A stretch of 59,805 bases of DNA from NCBI RefSeq assembly GCF_001949145.1, contig NW_019091380.1:1091064-1150868 (forward strand), given 5' to 3'. The position numbers were made by a program, and so were the translations under genes. This stretch comes from Acanthaster planci (taxonomy: Eukaryota > Echinodermata > Asteroidea > Valvatida > Acanthasteridae). Shown piece after piece: positions 49,027 through 59,805 of the stretch. The notes beneath the pieces are model-generated. The model did no database searches. It was given only the letters and a program-made list of their open reading frames with translations, and was not told the origin of the DNA. Position 1 is the stretch's first letter. Every line of letters starts with the position of its first letter.

Positions 49027-49181
49027 GTTGGCAGCGTCCATACACGTCCCTCTTCCAGCCATAGCAGCATCCGAAGCGGCGACCATACCTGCAGGTTGCT
49101 CCTGTCGTAGTCACAGTCGGTCTTGTGCCTGGCTGCCATCGGGTCGTGTACTGGGTTGAGGGTCGCCAGCGGCTTGTAGGC
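49027..49181 (-). CDS. NPNT/EGFL6: NPNT/EGFL6-like gene, N-terminal cysteine-rich exon
   Basis: The exon encodes a Thr/Pro/Arg-rich lead (PTSRWRPSTQYTTRWQPG) followed by CRYGRRFGCCYGWKRD and YGRCQ. The pattern C-x-Y-G-x4-C-C-x-G-W-x5-G-x-C is the segment that precedes EGF1 in NPNT and EGFL6 (for example CHYGTKLACCYGW in EGFL6). The donor CAAC|GTAAGT is strong and its phase 1 end matches EGF1 exactly. The acceptor (CACGGAAG|G) is weaker and the frame is also open upstream, so the 5-prime boundary is less sure. If it is right, the exon begins with the third base of a codon. The signal peptide must come from an upstream exon. Confidence 0.9.
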
Positions 49182-49571
49182 CTTCCGTGACTATAAAAGG
49201 GGTATTTAGTGCGTCCTCCTAGTGCCGAGTGAAAACCGTTAGTAAACAGAGGCCTGCCTGGATTTCCCCTGTCCGGTAGGGAAAAAAAACAAGGCAATAC
49301 AAGGGGTAAGGAACTTCCTATTAGATTTTGCATTTTGTTACAACTGCTATTGAGGGAATTTTGACTGTTTTCAAAGTTTCGTATTATTGTTTCTCCCACT
49401 TAATATGAAATCTTTCAAGGAGGAAAGATGCAGGTAGGGAGGGTTATCCAGTGGAGCGAACGTCGCAGGGGTGGGCATACTCCAGGGCTTTTTGTTGGGA
49501 GAAATGCCACCAACGACAGTGTTACTTAGAGTTGAAGTTGGAATACGAAATTTCAACTTAACCCTCATTCC

Positions 49572-49731
49572 TAATACGGCCGTTTCACAATAGTGCACCA
49601 CCAAGAGTTTGCAACGCGCGATATTTGTCGACCCAACGCGCGTTTGGAAATGGTCGACAAATTTCGCACGTTATGATTGGCCAAAGTGTTGCAAACTCTT
49701 GGTGGCGCACTATTGTGAATCGCCAGTGTTA
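49572..49731. mobile_element. MITE copy 2 (about 160 bp)
   Basis: The terminal inverted repeats are nearly perfect over about 33 bases. The left end contains TTCACAATAGTGCACCACC and the right end GGTGGCGCACTATTGTGAA. The interior shares the inner pair TTGTCGACC / GGTCGACAA around a GCGCGTTT core with the copy at 20156-20340. The higher identity of its arms suggests it is younger or better preserved. It is non-coding. Confidence 0.92.
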
Positions 49732-52000
49732 TAAAGTACACACATGCAGCCACTGCACAGCACACCGTAACTAAGTTCATGCAGTATTCATGCTGAGCTG
49801 CGTTGAACTTGCCATCTACAGACAGGCTACACATTTCTCAGAATTCCATTTGAGAATAAAATAGCTTCAGGACTCATTTATCTTCCGCAAAAACGGGCGC
49901 TCCTGCGAAGGAATCCGCAGATGGTGTCCCTTCCAAATATGTATATATTTTGGCGGCACATCAACAACCCGTCAATACTCCCCTTGTTCTATTTCGCGCT
50001 TTTTCGTCTGTAAAGTGTAAAGTCACGTCAGAATGACGATCCGTTGGCAATTTCGACGAGACTTGAATAATACTACTCTGCAAACTACAACTGTTCATGA
50101 AATAAACAAGCACACAGGGACAACCCCCTTTCAAGGAAATAACCATTCATAAGTAACATTCCGTGACATCAGCCTGCATGCCAGGAACCCTGGAGATCTG
50201 CAAAGGTTTGCCCGAGCCCCTGGGAACTGGGAATCTGAATGTGGTCAATGTCACTTCGTAATTTTGACAACCACTTCAAGTGATGATAAGGCGCGTAAAG
50301 TAACCGCGGAGTCATCGAAAGACCATTGCAAGGACTCGATCACGGTGCTTACAGCTCGAATTATTACAATAAGCAGCTGGCAGCCTATATATGACAGCAA
50401 GATTGTGTCAAGGTGGAAGAGACTTTCAACTTCTGAAGTAAAGGAAAGGCATCCGGTCCAAGCATAATACAAAAAGACAGTAACAACCGCTTCAAGATCT
50501 CCGAAATCTGAATCTCAATTTCAGTGCCAAATGTACTTTTCAACTGCCGAGTCAACAACAATATCTCTAAATCTTCCTAAAGAGAGAGACAATTTTTATA
50601 TTAAAGTGCAAAATCCCCATGTACACAAAATTATAACAAACCATCCCGTGGAATTCTTTAACGTGTCCCTGCGTGGCGCCAGCAGTTACGAATGACTAAC
50701 TCACTACTATAAGACAAGCTTGAATGGCAGGACTGGGTAATGAAGTTTTAATATCGAAGGTCATTTTGAGGATATAGATGCCACCTCTCAGGGACATTCA
50801 ACTTAGTTCAGTTCAGCGCTGAAATGTGTACGCTATACTCTTCCTTAACTCTGTCAGAGGTGAATTTATTTGGGCTGCCTGGTAGATGGCCTTTCGGCCC
50901 GTCATTCTTTTTCCAATTTTTCTACTCATCAATCTTGTAAATCAGTATTACATTAGCGCTTTGGCGTTTCGAGGGTTATAAAGAAATCTGACCCACTATT
51001 CCAAAACCGCGATGAAGCAGGCAAACAAATGGACCAACGAACAGAGGAAAAGCAGTTTCCCGTGGATAACACGGACAAATGACATTGCGAATTACGAACG
51101 ATTGTGGGACCCCCCCCCAAGTTTACCGACACTTTTTGACATGGGGAATTCAAAACACCCTCCCGCTTTCTTTGGCAACTTTGAATTGCGAATACTGGAT
51201 GCTTTCAGTCCATTAACAACACACCCTGTAACTTCAGACATGTCGGAATGTCGTTCCCAAATATTTCCATTCTTTGCAAAGATTCACGCGAAATTTACTT
51301 CAGTGTGGAGCCAAAACCTCTTTTATCCCTCACACTGATAAAAAAAATGAATTATGAAGGATCCCACTTCAGTTTGAGGAAAGTTTCTTGTAAACTGTGA
51401 AATGAAAGTCTTACTTGGCTGAACACGGAATTCCTTTGAGCGCCAACCACAAAAACAACACACAGATAAGTTTCCACGACATCCTTGGGATGTAGGCAAA
51501 GTCCGTATGGGTCCACGAAGAGTCACTACCTCCTCGATCCAAATATCATATCCCAAAGTTGACTATCGGTGAGATGCAGCTCAAATTTTCAGTATTCCGT
51601 TGATTGCACTTAGTGGCGTTGCAACAAAATCGATTCCAGATCGGTAGATGAATTCTCAATAGGCCTATATAGAGTTCCTCCGGTTGAAAATAAAAAGGAG
51701 CCGAAAAAGCCTGCGATCAGGATCTCGCACCGACGATCACATCCATAATCCTCAGCCCACTAAACTGAATGATGTGTACATGTAGGTGTCTGTGACTGTT
51801 TGTCCTAGTCGTCGGCACCGGATCTGAAAGGAACAAGTTTGGAGATCATTATTTTTGCACCATGCTTCTCTCAAAAGCGCGTATTTCACGGGGGCCCCGA
51901 TTGTCCACCGCGCACCTTGCTTGTCCTGTGACCAAACTAACGGGGGAGTTTTCACGCGCCGTTGGATATGTAGTAAGGTGCAGTACATAAAGCGTGTACA

Positions 52001-52030
52001 GTACATGTACATGTAACAGTACATGTATGC
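52001..52030. repeat. TACATGTA-rich low-complexity cluster
   Basis: Three overlapping or adjacent copies of the palindromic octamer TACATGTA occur here. Similar clusters lie near 33600, 36100 and 45260. Confidence 0.7.
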
Positions 52031-53214
52031 ACAACAGTCTCACTGCTGTGCGGTCACTGGCACTTTATCGCTGACGTCTGGGTCCATCGACCAATGCTAG
52101 TTCGGCACTCGTCTTGTGCTTGCTATAACCATCTGGAGCAATGAATACGTGTACAGTGCATGTTCAGTACACAGAGTAACTTCAGCCCACACTGTAACCC
52201 ACTACCGACTCAAGAGAAACAATAAGCGGGAATAAATTACAGACTTGTTCAGACTTACATGTCACTCAGTCAAAGCAGTGACTTATTGCTTTCTTTGTGC
52301 GGAGCTGAACTATTTCGGAGAACTACCCTCCGGGCCGCTGCCTGCCAGACTATGTGGCTGACAATTTCCTCAGTAGAAAAAAATGAATGGCCCGATGAAA
52401 GGAGCATTTCGGGAACATAGGAGTCCAGAACAACAACACACATCAATTGGAACATTTTATGTAAAGCGAAGACCTCTTTGATAACACCGTAGACGAAGTG
52501 TGTATTAAAACACTGATTTTTTACATGTCAACTGAGCCTATATTAATCAAGAAATGAATGAAATAATAATGTACATAGCATTATGATCTCATTTCCAGAG
52601 GAAATGGATACATTTCAGATACACTAAACCAGCTAACACAATTCTGTGACTCTAGGAATAAGTGGTCAATCTTTCACCTTTGTACTTGGGAAAGAATCAG
52701 CTTTTGATCTTGGAATGGCATAACAGTAACTGTAGGTGGCGCTGTAACTGCGAAATCGCGGCTGCACTAAAAACGCCTCATTGTACCTGACAAATTGAGT
52801 GTTGCAAAGTGGTTTTTCAGAAAAAAATATACATGTGTTGTACACATAAGTGGCCACTACGACCAACAATTAACACATGAGCCTCTAAAGAAGCGGCCGA
52901 ATCCAATTCCAAAACGCGGGTGTTATACCATCGGCCATAGCCACTGGTGATTTGCTCGTTTAAATCACAACTACTCTAGGTGTCCCCGTTATATTCTGTA
53001 TGGGCTCGATCGGCTTATTTGACTTCCTCTTAATGTCTTAATGGTCGACCATGACAGTAGCAAGGACAAGGTGACTGTTAAAGCTGACTGAATTTATTAC
53101 ATCCTGTGAAAGTAAGGAATTAGGGCTTTCTGAAGGAGTCAGATTGGGGACGGGGGATAATAATGCAGAAGGTCTTCTCTGGTGTTACGGGGGTACGAAT
53201 ATTCTTTCTTACAG

Positions 53215-53305
53215 CGGTCAGATTGAGGCTGCCTGGGCCTTGACGGCCAAGTCGGCAAGAGCGCCTGAGATTAGAGTGGAAGTCACGTTGTTGCTATTTT
53301 TAAAG
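53215..53305 (+). CDS. unrecognised candidate exon, plus strand
   Basis: A very good acceptor (ATTCTTTCTTACAG) is followed by 30 open codons (GQIEAAWALTAKSARAPEIR then VEVTLLLFLK) with GC-rich third positions, and by a donor AAAG|GTATAT. A further GC-rich plus-strand frame reaching 53808 (QNIQMDTNLAISPVPAAVSD) could be a later exon, but the join is not resolved and the minus strand is also open there. It could belong to a nested or divergent gene. The family is unknown. Confidence 0.28.
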
Positions 53306-56300
53306 GTATATAGACTGAGGTCAAGTCTGACAACAAAAATTGAATCTGTACAGAGATGACATCGGAGAACACTGTCAAGCCTGGGATACCACAGCTCGTC
53401 AACGCAGACAGTCGGCAAATTTGAACCTGGCTAAATCCTACCGATCGTTCGCGGGCTGGTTTGGCTGCATTGTCGGCGAAACGTCCGGATGCGTCCGTCC
53501 GTTTGACGTTTCTTTTATGTTCACGTTGCATTTTGCGTCTTTGTTGCGTTGCTTTCTGCGTTTCTTATGTCTATATGGAAACCAGGCTTTACAGGAGGGC
53601 GCGTAGCCACTATTGTGGACGGCAGTCTAGTACTTCGGGATGGGGGGGGGGCAGAGTGATCGGGTCCCAAAACATCCAGATGGACACCAACTTGGCTATT
53701 TCCCCAGTTCCAGCTGCAGTCTCGGATTCTCCCATTAGTTTGACATTAGTGCACTGGCTGGAATTTGAAAGTTTCTCAGAATTGACAAGAAAGGCTACAA
53801 CAACATGAATCGTGGAGAAATTATAGTCGTGCAATTTATTAAGGGGACAGCTATGCTTACTCATTGGAAAGTTAAACAAGATCAAACTTAGTTGGTCAAT
53901 TCAACTCGCCTCAGTCTTTCCGGGGAAGCGAGTACGGTAAATATCGTCGAAGGTTAAAACTTCGGACTGAGGTGGGAGCAAGTGTCATTGTCATAAAGCT
54001 CTCACTGTTGGCGTAAAAAAGGTCCTTGAATGAAGGGAAAGGGCCACATATACGAGTGAATAAGACTTGAGACAATGTGGATTTCAGTAGACTTAGCTCT
54101 ATGACCTCACAAAATGGCAACAAAATGACTAACCTTGACCGGACTAAATGAACGAACTGATTTACGGGGTCACAGTGGTCATAACTCGTGTCCGAAAAGG
54201 GGAAAGAATTAATAGTTAAGACACCTGTCCATCGAGCGAGCGAGAGCCATTTCTAAATGCTTCACAATTATAAACTCAATATTTATTGCATATGCGCAGA
54301 GGGAAAACTACAAACCAAAAAACTATTTTCTAGTAATGAAATACCCCTCATTTACTTTGCAGTAATTGAATTTAACGATGGAATGGCCAACCCCACTTAC
54401 AGTGCAATACGAAATAACATCGAAATTGTTAAACTGCAGATTAAGAAAAACCAACGAGGGGGGGTAACGCGGCGAGCCGTCACTGCAATGATTGCAAAAG
54501 CGGCAACCATGAAATGTACTGAGACTCTACATAAATTTCATTGTATCTGGCAACGATGCATGTATTGTGTTTGTACCAGCAGCAGACGTCTGACATAGAG
54601 TAGTTAGACACGCCTCCGTGAGTGCGTTTGTCAGGTCCAGGCTGTCAAAAGTGAACGAATGACCAGATGCGGAAGAAACGACCGGTCGCAGCTCATAAAA
54701 ATATGGATCATAAAGTCGGGCCTGTGGGCTGTATCTTGGGTAGCATATTGGAACGTGCCTGTTTTAGGTGTTTAATCGAGTATCATTTCCCTAATGGTTG
54801 GGAATAATTCCATGTTGTAAATGATCAAGTGGAGAAAAGTGACTCCATTGTCTGAAATCTCAGATGAGATTTTCAGAAGTGACGTCATTCTTGTACCTCT
54901 AGTCACAAACCTAATCAGGCAAGGCTTGTTCTGGAGTATGGTTTCTTTCTTTCGTGTTTGAATAAACAGGGTAAAGCCACGTATTTCTGGACTGTATCCG
55001 CCTTACCCATGGCTAAACTGATGTCTGTTAAGGTAAAACACGTGCTTCGCCTGGATCCGCGTTTGCGACATTACTCAAATGGGTATTATGCTCTTTGTTC
55101 AGCTTGTATAGGAAGTTATCGTCATAAGCCTGATTTCCTTCTATTTTTGGCATGTCCTATTAGGGGTTCCGTAACAAAACAGTTACGCATAATTATGGTC
55201 ACAAACTCTGTGATTAGTGCAGATTGTAATTAAATGGTGGTGGAAAGAAACAGGTGAAAGAAACATGCATGAGATGCAATGGGGAAGACACTGCCGAATC
55301 ATGTGGGAGAGTGTTGTCTTAAAAGCAGAGGGATGATGAAACCTAAGCAGTCGAAGTTGTGGGATTCCACTAAAAACCTTGACATTAGTCACTTGGAACT
55401 TCTTATACTAAACTAAAAAAAAATGAAACAGAACTGCATGATTTGTACTATTCGTATCGTCGTCGATAAGTCAGGGCATAATAGGTTAAATTATCTCGAA
55501 TTTCGAATGGGCTCCGTGCACTTGATCATCGCATGCATTGCAGCAACCTATCGCCGTACGCCCCCAACCAGTTTACAGTGGGGTAAGGTGAAGAAGGATT
55601 TCCCATGCGAATTATACTTCCCATACTATACATGAGACAGCAAAAGATGAGCAGACGAGATACCAGTATAACGCTGCTAGGAGACAGTCGGGAAACCAAA
55701 TTCACTTGGCTCTGACTTTTCTTGGGCGCTGAAAACATTTTATCTGAGATCTAGTTTTGCACTTAACCGCATTCTAGTGTGTCTATGTTTGTTATTATTA
55801 TTTCAAATGAAGCTTATATTGGATTGATTTCTCTTTGAGTGATCGAAGTAGTATTGCTCCCTAATTAAGACAAGACCGTAAAATGTGCTGTTTCATTTTA
55901 GTGTCAACAATAAGAAACAAGACAGGGTTATCTGAAAAGCAGTGGGGTCCCCAAAAATATATCACTTGCGTTGTTATATGCATTGCACGGTAATGACCCA
56001 GTTTAGACGGGAACTATAGACGCATACACTCCTCCCAGTTTAATTTTAGCTATGCATCGCAAATAACAAGCGAAAGTACAACACCGAAAGTTCTATTTCT
56101 GTGAGTCTGAACATTAATAATAACGAATCAATCGAAAGATGTCGACCCACATTCGTGCTTCCTGTTGAGGGCAGTCTCTTAATAATGCTGGATGGTCAAG
56201 TGTCACCATGTGTTGACAGGGGTGCCGTGAAAATGGTAAACTTTTGCTTCTGTATGCCATCTCCGTTCCGGATGGAGACTAGGCTGGCTTGGTACCGGCG

Positions 56301-56440
56301 TCTGTAAATGGGTCAGGTTTTTGTTTTCTAACCTTGTAGGGCTGATCGAAACCACCATCTCCGGCCCTGCCACTAGTCTCATGGGTGATCGGCTGGAGTA
56401 ACGGGTTGTAATAAGGGAATAACGTATGTGAGCTGGGCCG

Positions 56441-56462
56441 GTCTTAAACGCGCGTTTAAGAC
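56441..56462. repeat. 22-base perfect palindrome
   Basis: GTCTTAAACGC is followed directly by its reverse complement, with no spacer. A dimeric DNA-binding site or a foldback relic is possible. Confidence 0.9.
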
Positions 56463-56737
56463 TGTCCAAGCACATACTTAATATTCCCATTCATAAATAG
56501 GCCTACCTTTTTTAGTCAGAGAGCCAAAAGAAGTCAACGATTTTGTTGTAGAATTTTACTTTCATTTTCCCGAACACCCCCATCCATTTTACGGTATATT
56601 CTTTATCCAAAAGATGTCCTAAAGAACCTCCCTTATATGGACTTGGCGCGCGTGTGGCGAGCTACGTGCACACAGACTCTCGACCAATCGGAATCGATTG
56701 AACGCTTTTGTATCCAGGTGCCAGTGCGTGCTTTACG

Positions 56738-56777
56738 CAGCGGGCATTATCACATCTCAGCGGGCATTATCAAATGT
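56738..56777. repeat. 20 bp tandem duplication
   Basis: CAGCGGGCATTATCA occurs twice at a 20-base interval, with slight divergence at the end of each unit. Confidence 0.8.
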
Positions 56778-57339
56778 TAATACACGGTCAAGTTGCACGT
56801 TGTTGAACAGGGAGACTGTCTGAGGTAATTATGAATGCTTATTAGGCCCTATACTTGTGAGAAGGGATAAATACAATAACTCTTGCTGATAAAACCACAT
56901 CAACCAGGAGCTCATTTAATAGGTTTGCTGGTGCTGTCCATTGGCCACTTACCCCTTACGGCTTTTCTCATTTCAAATACTCACACTTTACTGTTTCGTT
57001 GGCATCTGCTATTCTACGAGAAATCATTGGACATTAAAATGACTCCATTACTCCTGAAAGCAGACCGCTCTATGTTTTAAGGCGCGTAGGTACTAGCCGC
57101 TGGCGTCATTTCTAATGCTAAAATAACCAATGTCCCCTCTCCGTGATAACATCATACCGCAAAAATCATTGGCCCGGGCTCGTCCCGTAATAACAGATGA
57201 CGGAAGAAACTGCACTGCAACAACTGCGGGGTTTGTCAATTATTGACAACTTCATAATAACCAATGGTTCTGGTCCTACTGTATACATTTCAAAAATGGT
57301 AATTTCGAAAGTTTGGGCAGTGATGCAATTTCGTTAAAG

Positions 57340-57545
57340 CCTTTTCACACGATAGCCTCTCAGCTCTGGTTGAACTCAACCCCGAGCAAACCCATGACCG
57401 CCCTGCTGGGAAGAAAAATTGATTTTCTTTTAACTCGCGTTCAATCCGGCATTGTTTGGGGGCGAGTTCAACCCGGAAATGAGCATGAGACATTTTTGAG
57501 CCGGGTTGAAAATCTCAACCCTGCAAGATGAGCCGCAGCTGAGAC
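57340..57545. mobile_element. possible non-autonomous DNA element with TCAACCC/GGGTTGA motifs
   Basis: Four copies of a TCAACCC-type heptamer in both orientations lie near 57378, 57467, 57501 and 57513, including an exact inverted 10-mer TTCAACCCGG / CCGGGTTGAA. The flanks show only loose inverted similarity around CTCAGCT. The boundaries are uncertain. Confidence 0.35.
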
Positions 57546-57722
57546 GGCTTCTTTTTAATTGATCAGTAGTCAGGACATGGAGGGAGGAAGGAAAACCCTC
57601 CTCTTCGCTACCAGGCAGAATGACTGACTGATTCATGACTCCATGTTTCGCTGTAAACTCCACTCTATCAACAAGTCTGCTACAGGGCTGAGTCAAACCT
57701 TGCCGACCCACATTGAGAGAGA

Positions 57723-57736
57723 GTATATATATATAT
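57723..57736. repeat. TA dinucleotide microsatellite
   Basis: A short run of TA repeats in non-coding sequence. Confidence 0.7.
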
Positions 57737-58444
57737 CCTATATATTGTCATTCGGTGACCAGAATAAGAAGCCAACTACCGCGGTTGGACAACGCTCGTT
57801 GACAGATGGTACGCGCGCGTTAATACATGCATCTTCAAGTGCTGTGATCTGTCCCAATACGTGCATGCTTCATGTCCTAGAACTGTCTTCTCGTATTAAG
57901 TCTGCATGTTGCAGGGGAATGGCAAGTGCGAGCTCTCCGATTACTTAAGAATAAATCTGGGTGAAGTAAACCCAACAAGAAAACTTGCTGATACATGTGG
58001 GTATATCTTTCGTGGCGGAGTGTGCGTATTTGGGAGGCATGGGGGGATGTTGCAGTGATGGAATCATTTTGATAACTTTAGCTTTCAAGTCTTTCCACTA
58101 CATGGCGTGTCATCTTTAATCCCTCAGGGCAACTGCAAGAAGTAGGGTACAGGGCTCGTACCTTGGAGACGTTCCAGTATCGTCTCTCCACAACACAGAA
58201 CATGTAGGTACAGCGAACCTTGCCCCGACAAAAATAGCATGTTCAAGAACAGAGTGAAATGTCGGCACGTAGGTAAGCTCGCCACCCAAGGCCAGCCAAG
58301 CTACACTACAGTCATGTTAGTTTAGCTAGAGGGGAAAGGAATGTCGATAATAGATCATGAGCTATGTAAGCCAACAAAAATGCATGACTCCACTATCTTG
58401 TTCGTGCACGCGTGCCTCCGCCAATATTCCCCACCCCAACTTGA

Positions 58445-58505
58445 GCTACTTAACAACATAACAGCACAGCGTAACAACATAGCACAGCGTGAAAACATAA
58501 CACTG
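58445..58505. repeat. degenerate AACATAGCACAGCG tandem repeat
   Basis: Two to three imperfect units of about 18-22 bases containing ACATA and CACAGCG follow one another here. Confidence 0.6.
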
Positions 58506-59524
58506 TCTTGATACGTGAATGCAACAGCCCATTTCAACTCTGGCAGTGCCACATTATAGTTTATACCTGCAATCCTGAAACCTTGGGACCAGCCAGTTAG
58601 ATTTTTCTGCAAGGCTCAATTAGAAAAGTGGTCGCACACGTCAACTCTATGTGATTCTACAAGTCAATACATTTTAACGTCTTTACAAGAGGACTTGTTT
58701 ATCTCTCTTTTACAAGCATTGAAACAACAAACGCTTTAACAAGCAGGTTACTTCTCGTATGGCTGTAATTAACTCTGAAAAGTAATGCCCAGTCCCACAT
58801 GTAGGTTTCAGCATTCAAGAAAAAAATGACCACGGACGTACGACTCAATTAAGTCAACAAAAAATTTTGCTCTATTTTTGGTAACCTGTGCTCCTCAGAG
58901 ACGGTTGAATGTTTGGCCGGATCCCTCCATTGATTTCAGGAAATCCGGACCCGGAAAGGCTAGGGGAGCGTTTGATACCGTACCCTCAGGGGAGCCCCAG
59001 CAAAGGACCGATGTGGTATAAAGAAAAGCGTATGGAATTTTGAGGGTAAACTAGAACGGCAACGCCACCATGGCTCGCTGCTTGTTATGAATTTGAATTT
59101 CTTTCCTTTAATAACAGGAAATAAAGAGACATCCAAGTTATACAAATATGGTTACTAAATCAAACAAGAAATACCAATCAAGCTTCATCAAAAATTTTTA
59201 CAAGGTTGGTTGACATACGACTGCAATACAGATGTACAAAATGTTTTATCGACCTTAGCAATAAAATTCATTGTACTCTAGGAGAAAAATCCTAATTGGA
59301 GCTGTGTGCAGACTGTGTGTTGAAAGGCGCCTGTGGTTTAAAAATAAATCAACAAAGACCACCAAGGGAGATACAGGTACAAAGGCTTCACAGTTCTTAA
59401 CAGGAAAGAGGAATGCCGATAGAATGTGGATCCAGTACAGTCAGACTAGACCTGGATGATTATAGCAGTGCATTTGTGAATATGATGGATGGAGCATAAT
59501 TAAGATTCCTCTAAAGTACAGTTC

Positions 59525-59805
59525 TGTACTTTCTATCCAATCCCATCATCCTAGCCTCTACAATTATACCCCCATCACACATGTCCCATCATCCCATATC
59601 TACCATGGCTACTTTGACTCCACCCCTAATCCCATCTATCTCCAACCCCACATCCACCTTATCTTTCTATCCATATCCTACTCCACCACTCCATTATTCT
59701 ATCCATCTTTTACTCACCCCTCCCCTTCATCTCATCCAACTCCTACTCTGCCCCTTCCACATCATCCTATCCATTTCCAACCCCACCCCCTCCCCATCAT
59801 TCTAT
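59525..59805. repeat. long pyrimidine-rich degenerate CCATC/CCCAC tract
   Basis: About 280 bases to the window end are composed almost wholly of C, T and A on the plus strand, with very few G. Irregular CCATC, TCCCATC and ACCCC units recur. The tract continues past the end. It looks like an old minisatellite or a polypyrimidine tract with strand asymmetry. Confidence 0.85.

Larger units (their letters stand above)
49182..59805 (-). other. upstream intron or 5-prime region of the NPNT/EGFL6-like gene
   Basis: No signal-peptide exon with the FDGR-like start of the family could be recognised, so exon 1 may lie beyond the window. The region holds MITE copy 2, a coding-like plus segment at 53215-53305 followed by further GC-rich open frames to 53808, a 22-base palindrome, an element rich in TCAACCC motifs near 57.4 kb, and the terminal pyrimidine tract. 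Other open frames are unsupported. Confidence 0.7.

Noticed and set aside
49750-49834. Open frame with VDGKF near the N-terminal exon as the missing exon 1 (family start FDGR)
   Set aside because: No hydrophobic signal peptide precedes it and no donor of the needed phase is present.

Overview
The window is animal genomic DNA. It is mostly long introns carrying small interspersed repeats, with short protein-coding exons flanked by good GT/AG splice sites. Most of the open reading frames that can be drawn here are chance readings of intron sequence. No prokaryotic operon, CRISPR array, tRNA, rRNA or autonomous transposon coding region was recognised. The octamers TAGGCCTA and TACATGTA recur far above expectation. 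Together with the gene content this suggests a marine invertebrate deuterostome (echinoderm, hemichordate or cephalochordate), but the phylum cannot be fixed from the window.

The backbone is one minus-strand gene entered in its middle: a nephronectin/EGFL6 (NPNT/EGFL6) family extracellular-matrix gene. Six exons are firm. In transcription order they are the N-terminal CxYG...CCxGW cysteine-rich exon (49027-49181), EGF1 (38170-38262), EGF2 (19099-19215), EGF3 (14672-14791), EGF4 (8780-8914) and EGF5 (1746-1874). Every junction among them is phase 1, and the spliced reading frame is open throughout. The order and type of the five EGF modules match the vertebrate proteins. The signal-peptide exon lies upstream (above 49181 or outside the window). 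The linker and MAM domain lie beyond the other end, apart from one weak candidate linker exon at 324-549 with an LRGD tripeptide context.

The 19 kb intron between EGF1 and EGF2 appears to contain a second, unrecognised gene on the same strand. A perfect X-box-like palindrome (29862-29876) lies about 140 bases upstream of an ATG. From that ATG a chain of phase-compatible segments (29699-29721, 29165-29242, 27931-28247, 27675-27859, 27400-27465) stays open. With lower confidence it continues through 26909-26961, 25664-26032, 24990-25043 and 24694-24856 to a stop, predicting a protein of about 435 residues. The X-box would suggest a ciliary gene under RFX control. The protein family was not identified.

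The other introns hold a two-copy MITE family (20156-20340 and 49572-49731), a 204 bp inverted-repeat element (45572-45775), several foldback palindromes (the best is 34 bp per arm at 3203-3271), two fresh tandem duplications (11925-12105 and 38327-38460), and a few isolated coding-like segments on both strands (23246-23413, 47411-47555, 53215-53305, 11781-11998). The window ends in about 280 bases of almost pure pyrimidine sequence rich in CCATC/CCCAC. Positions were read by eye and the splice models were not tested against transcripts.
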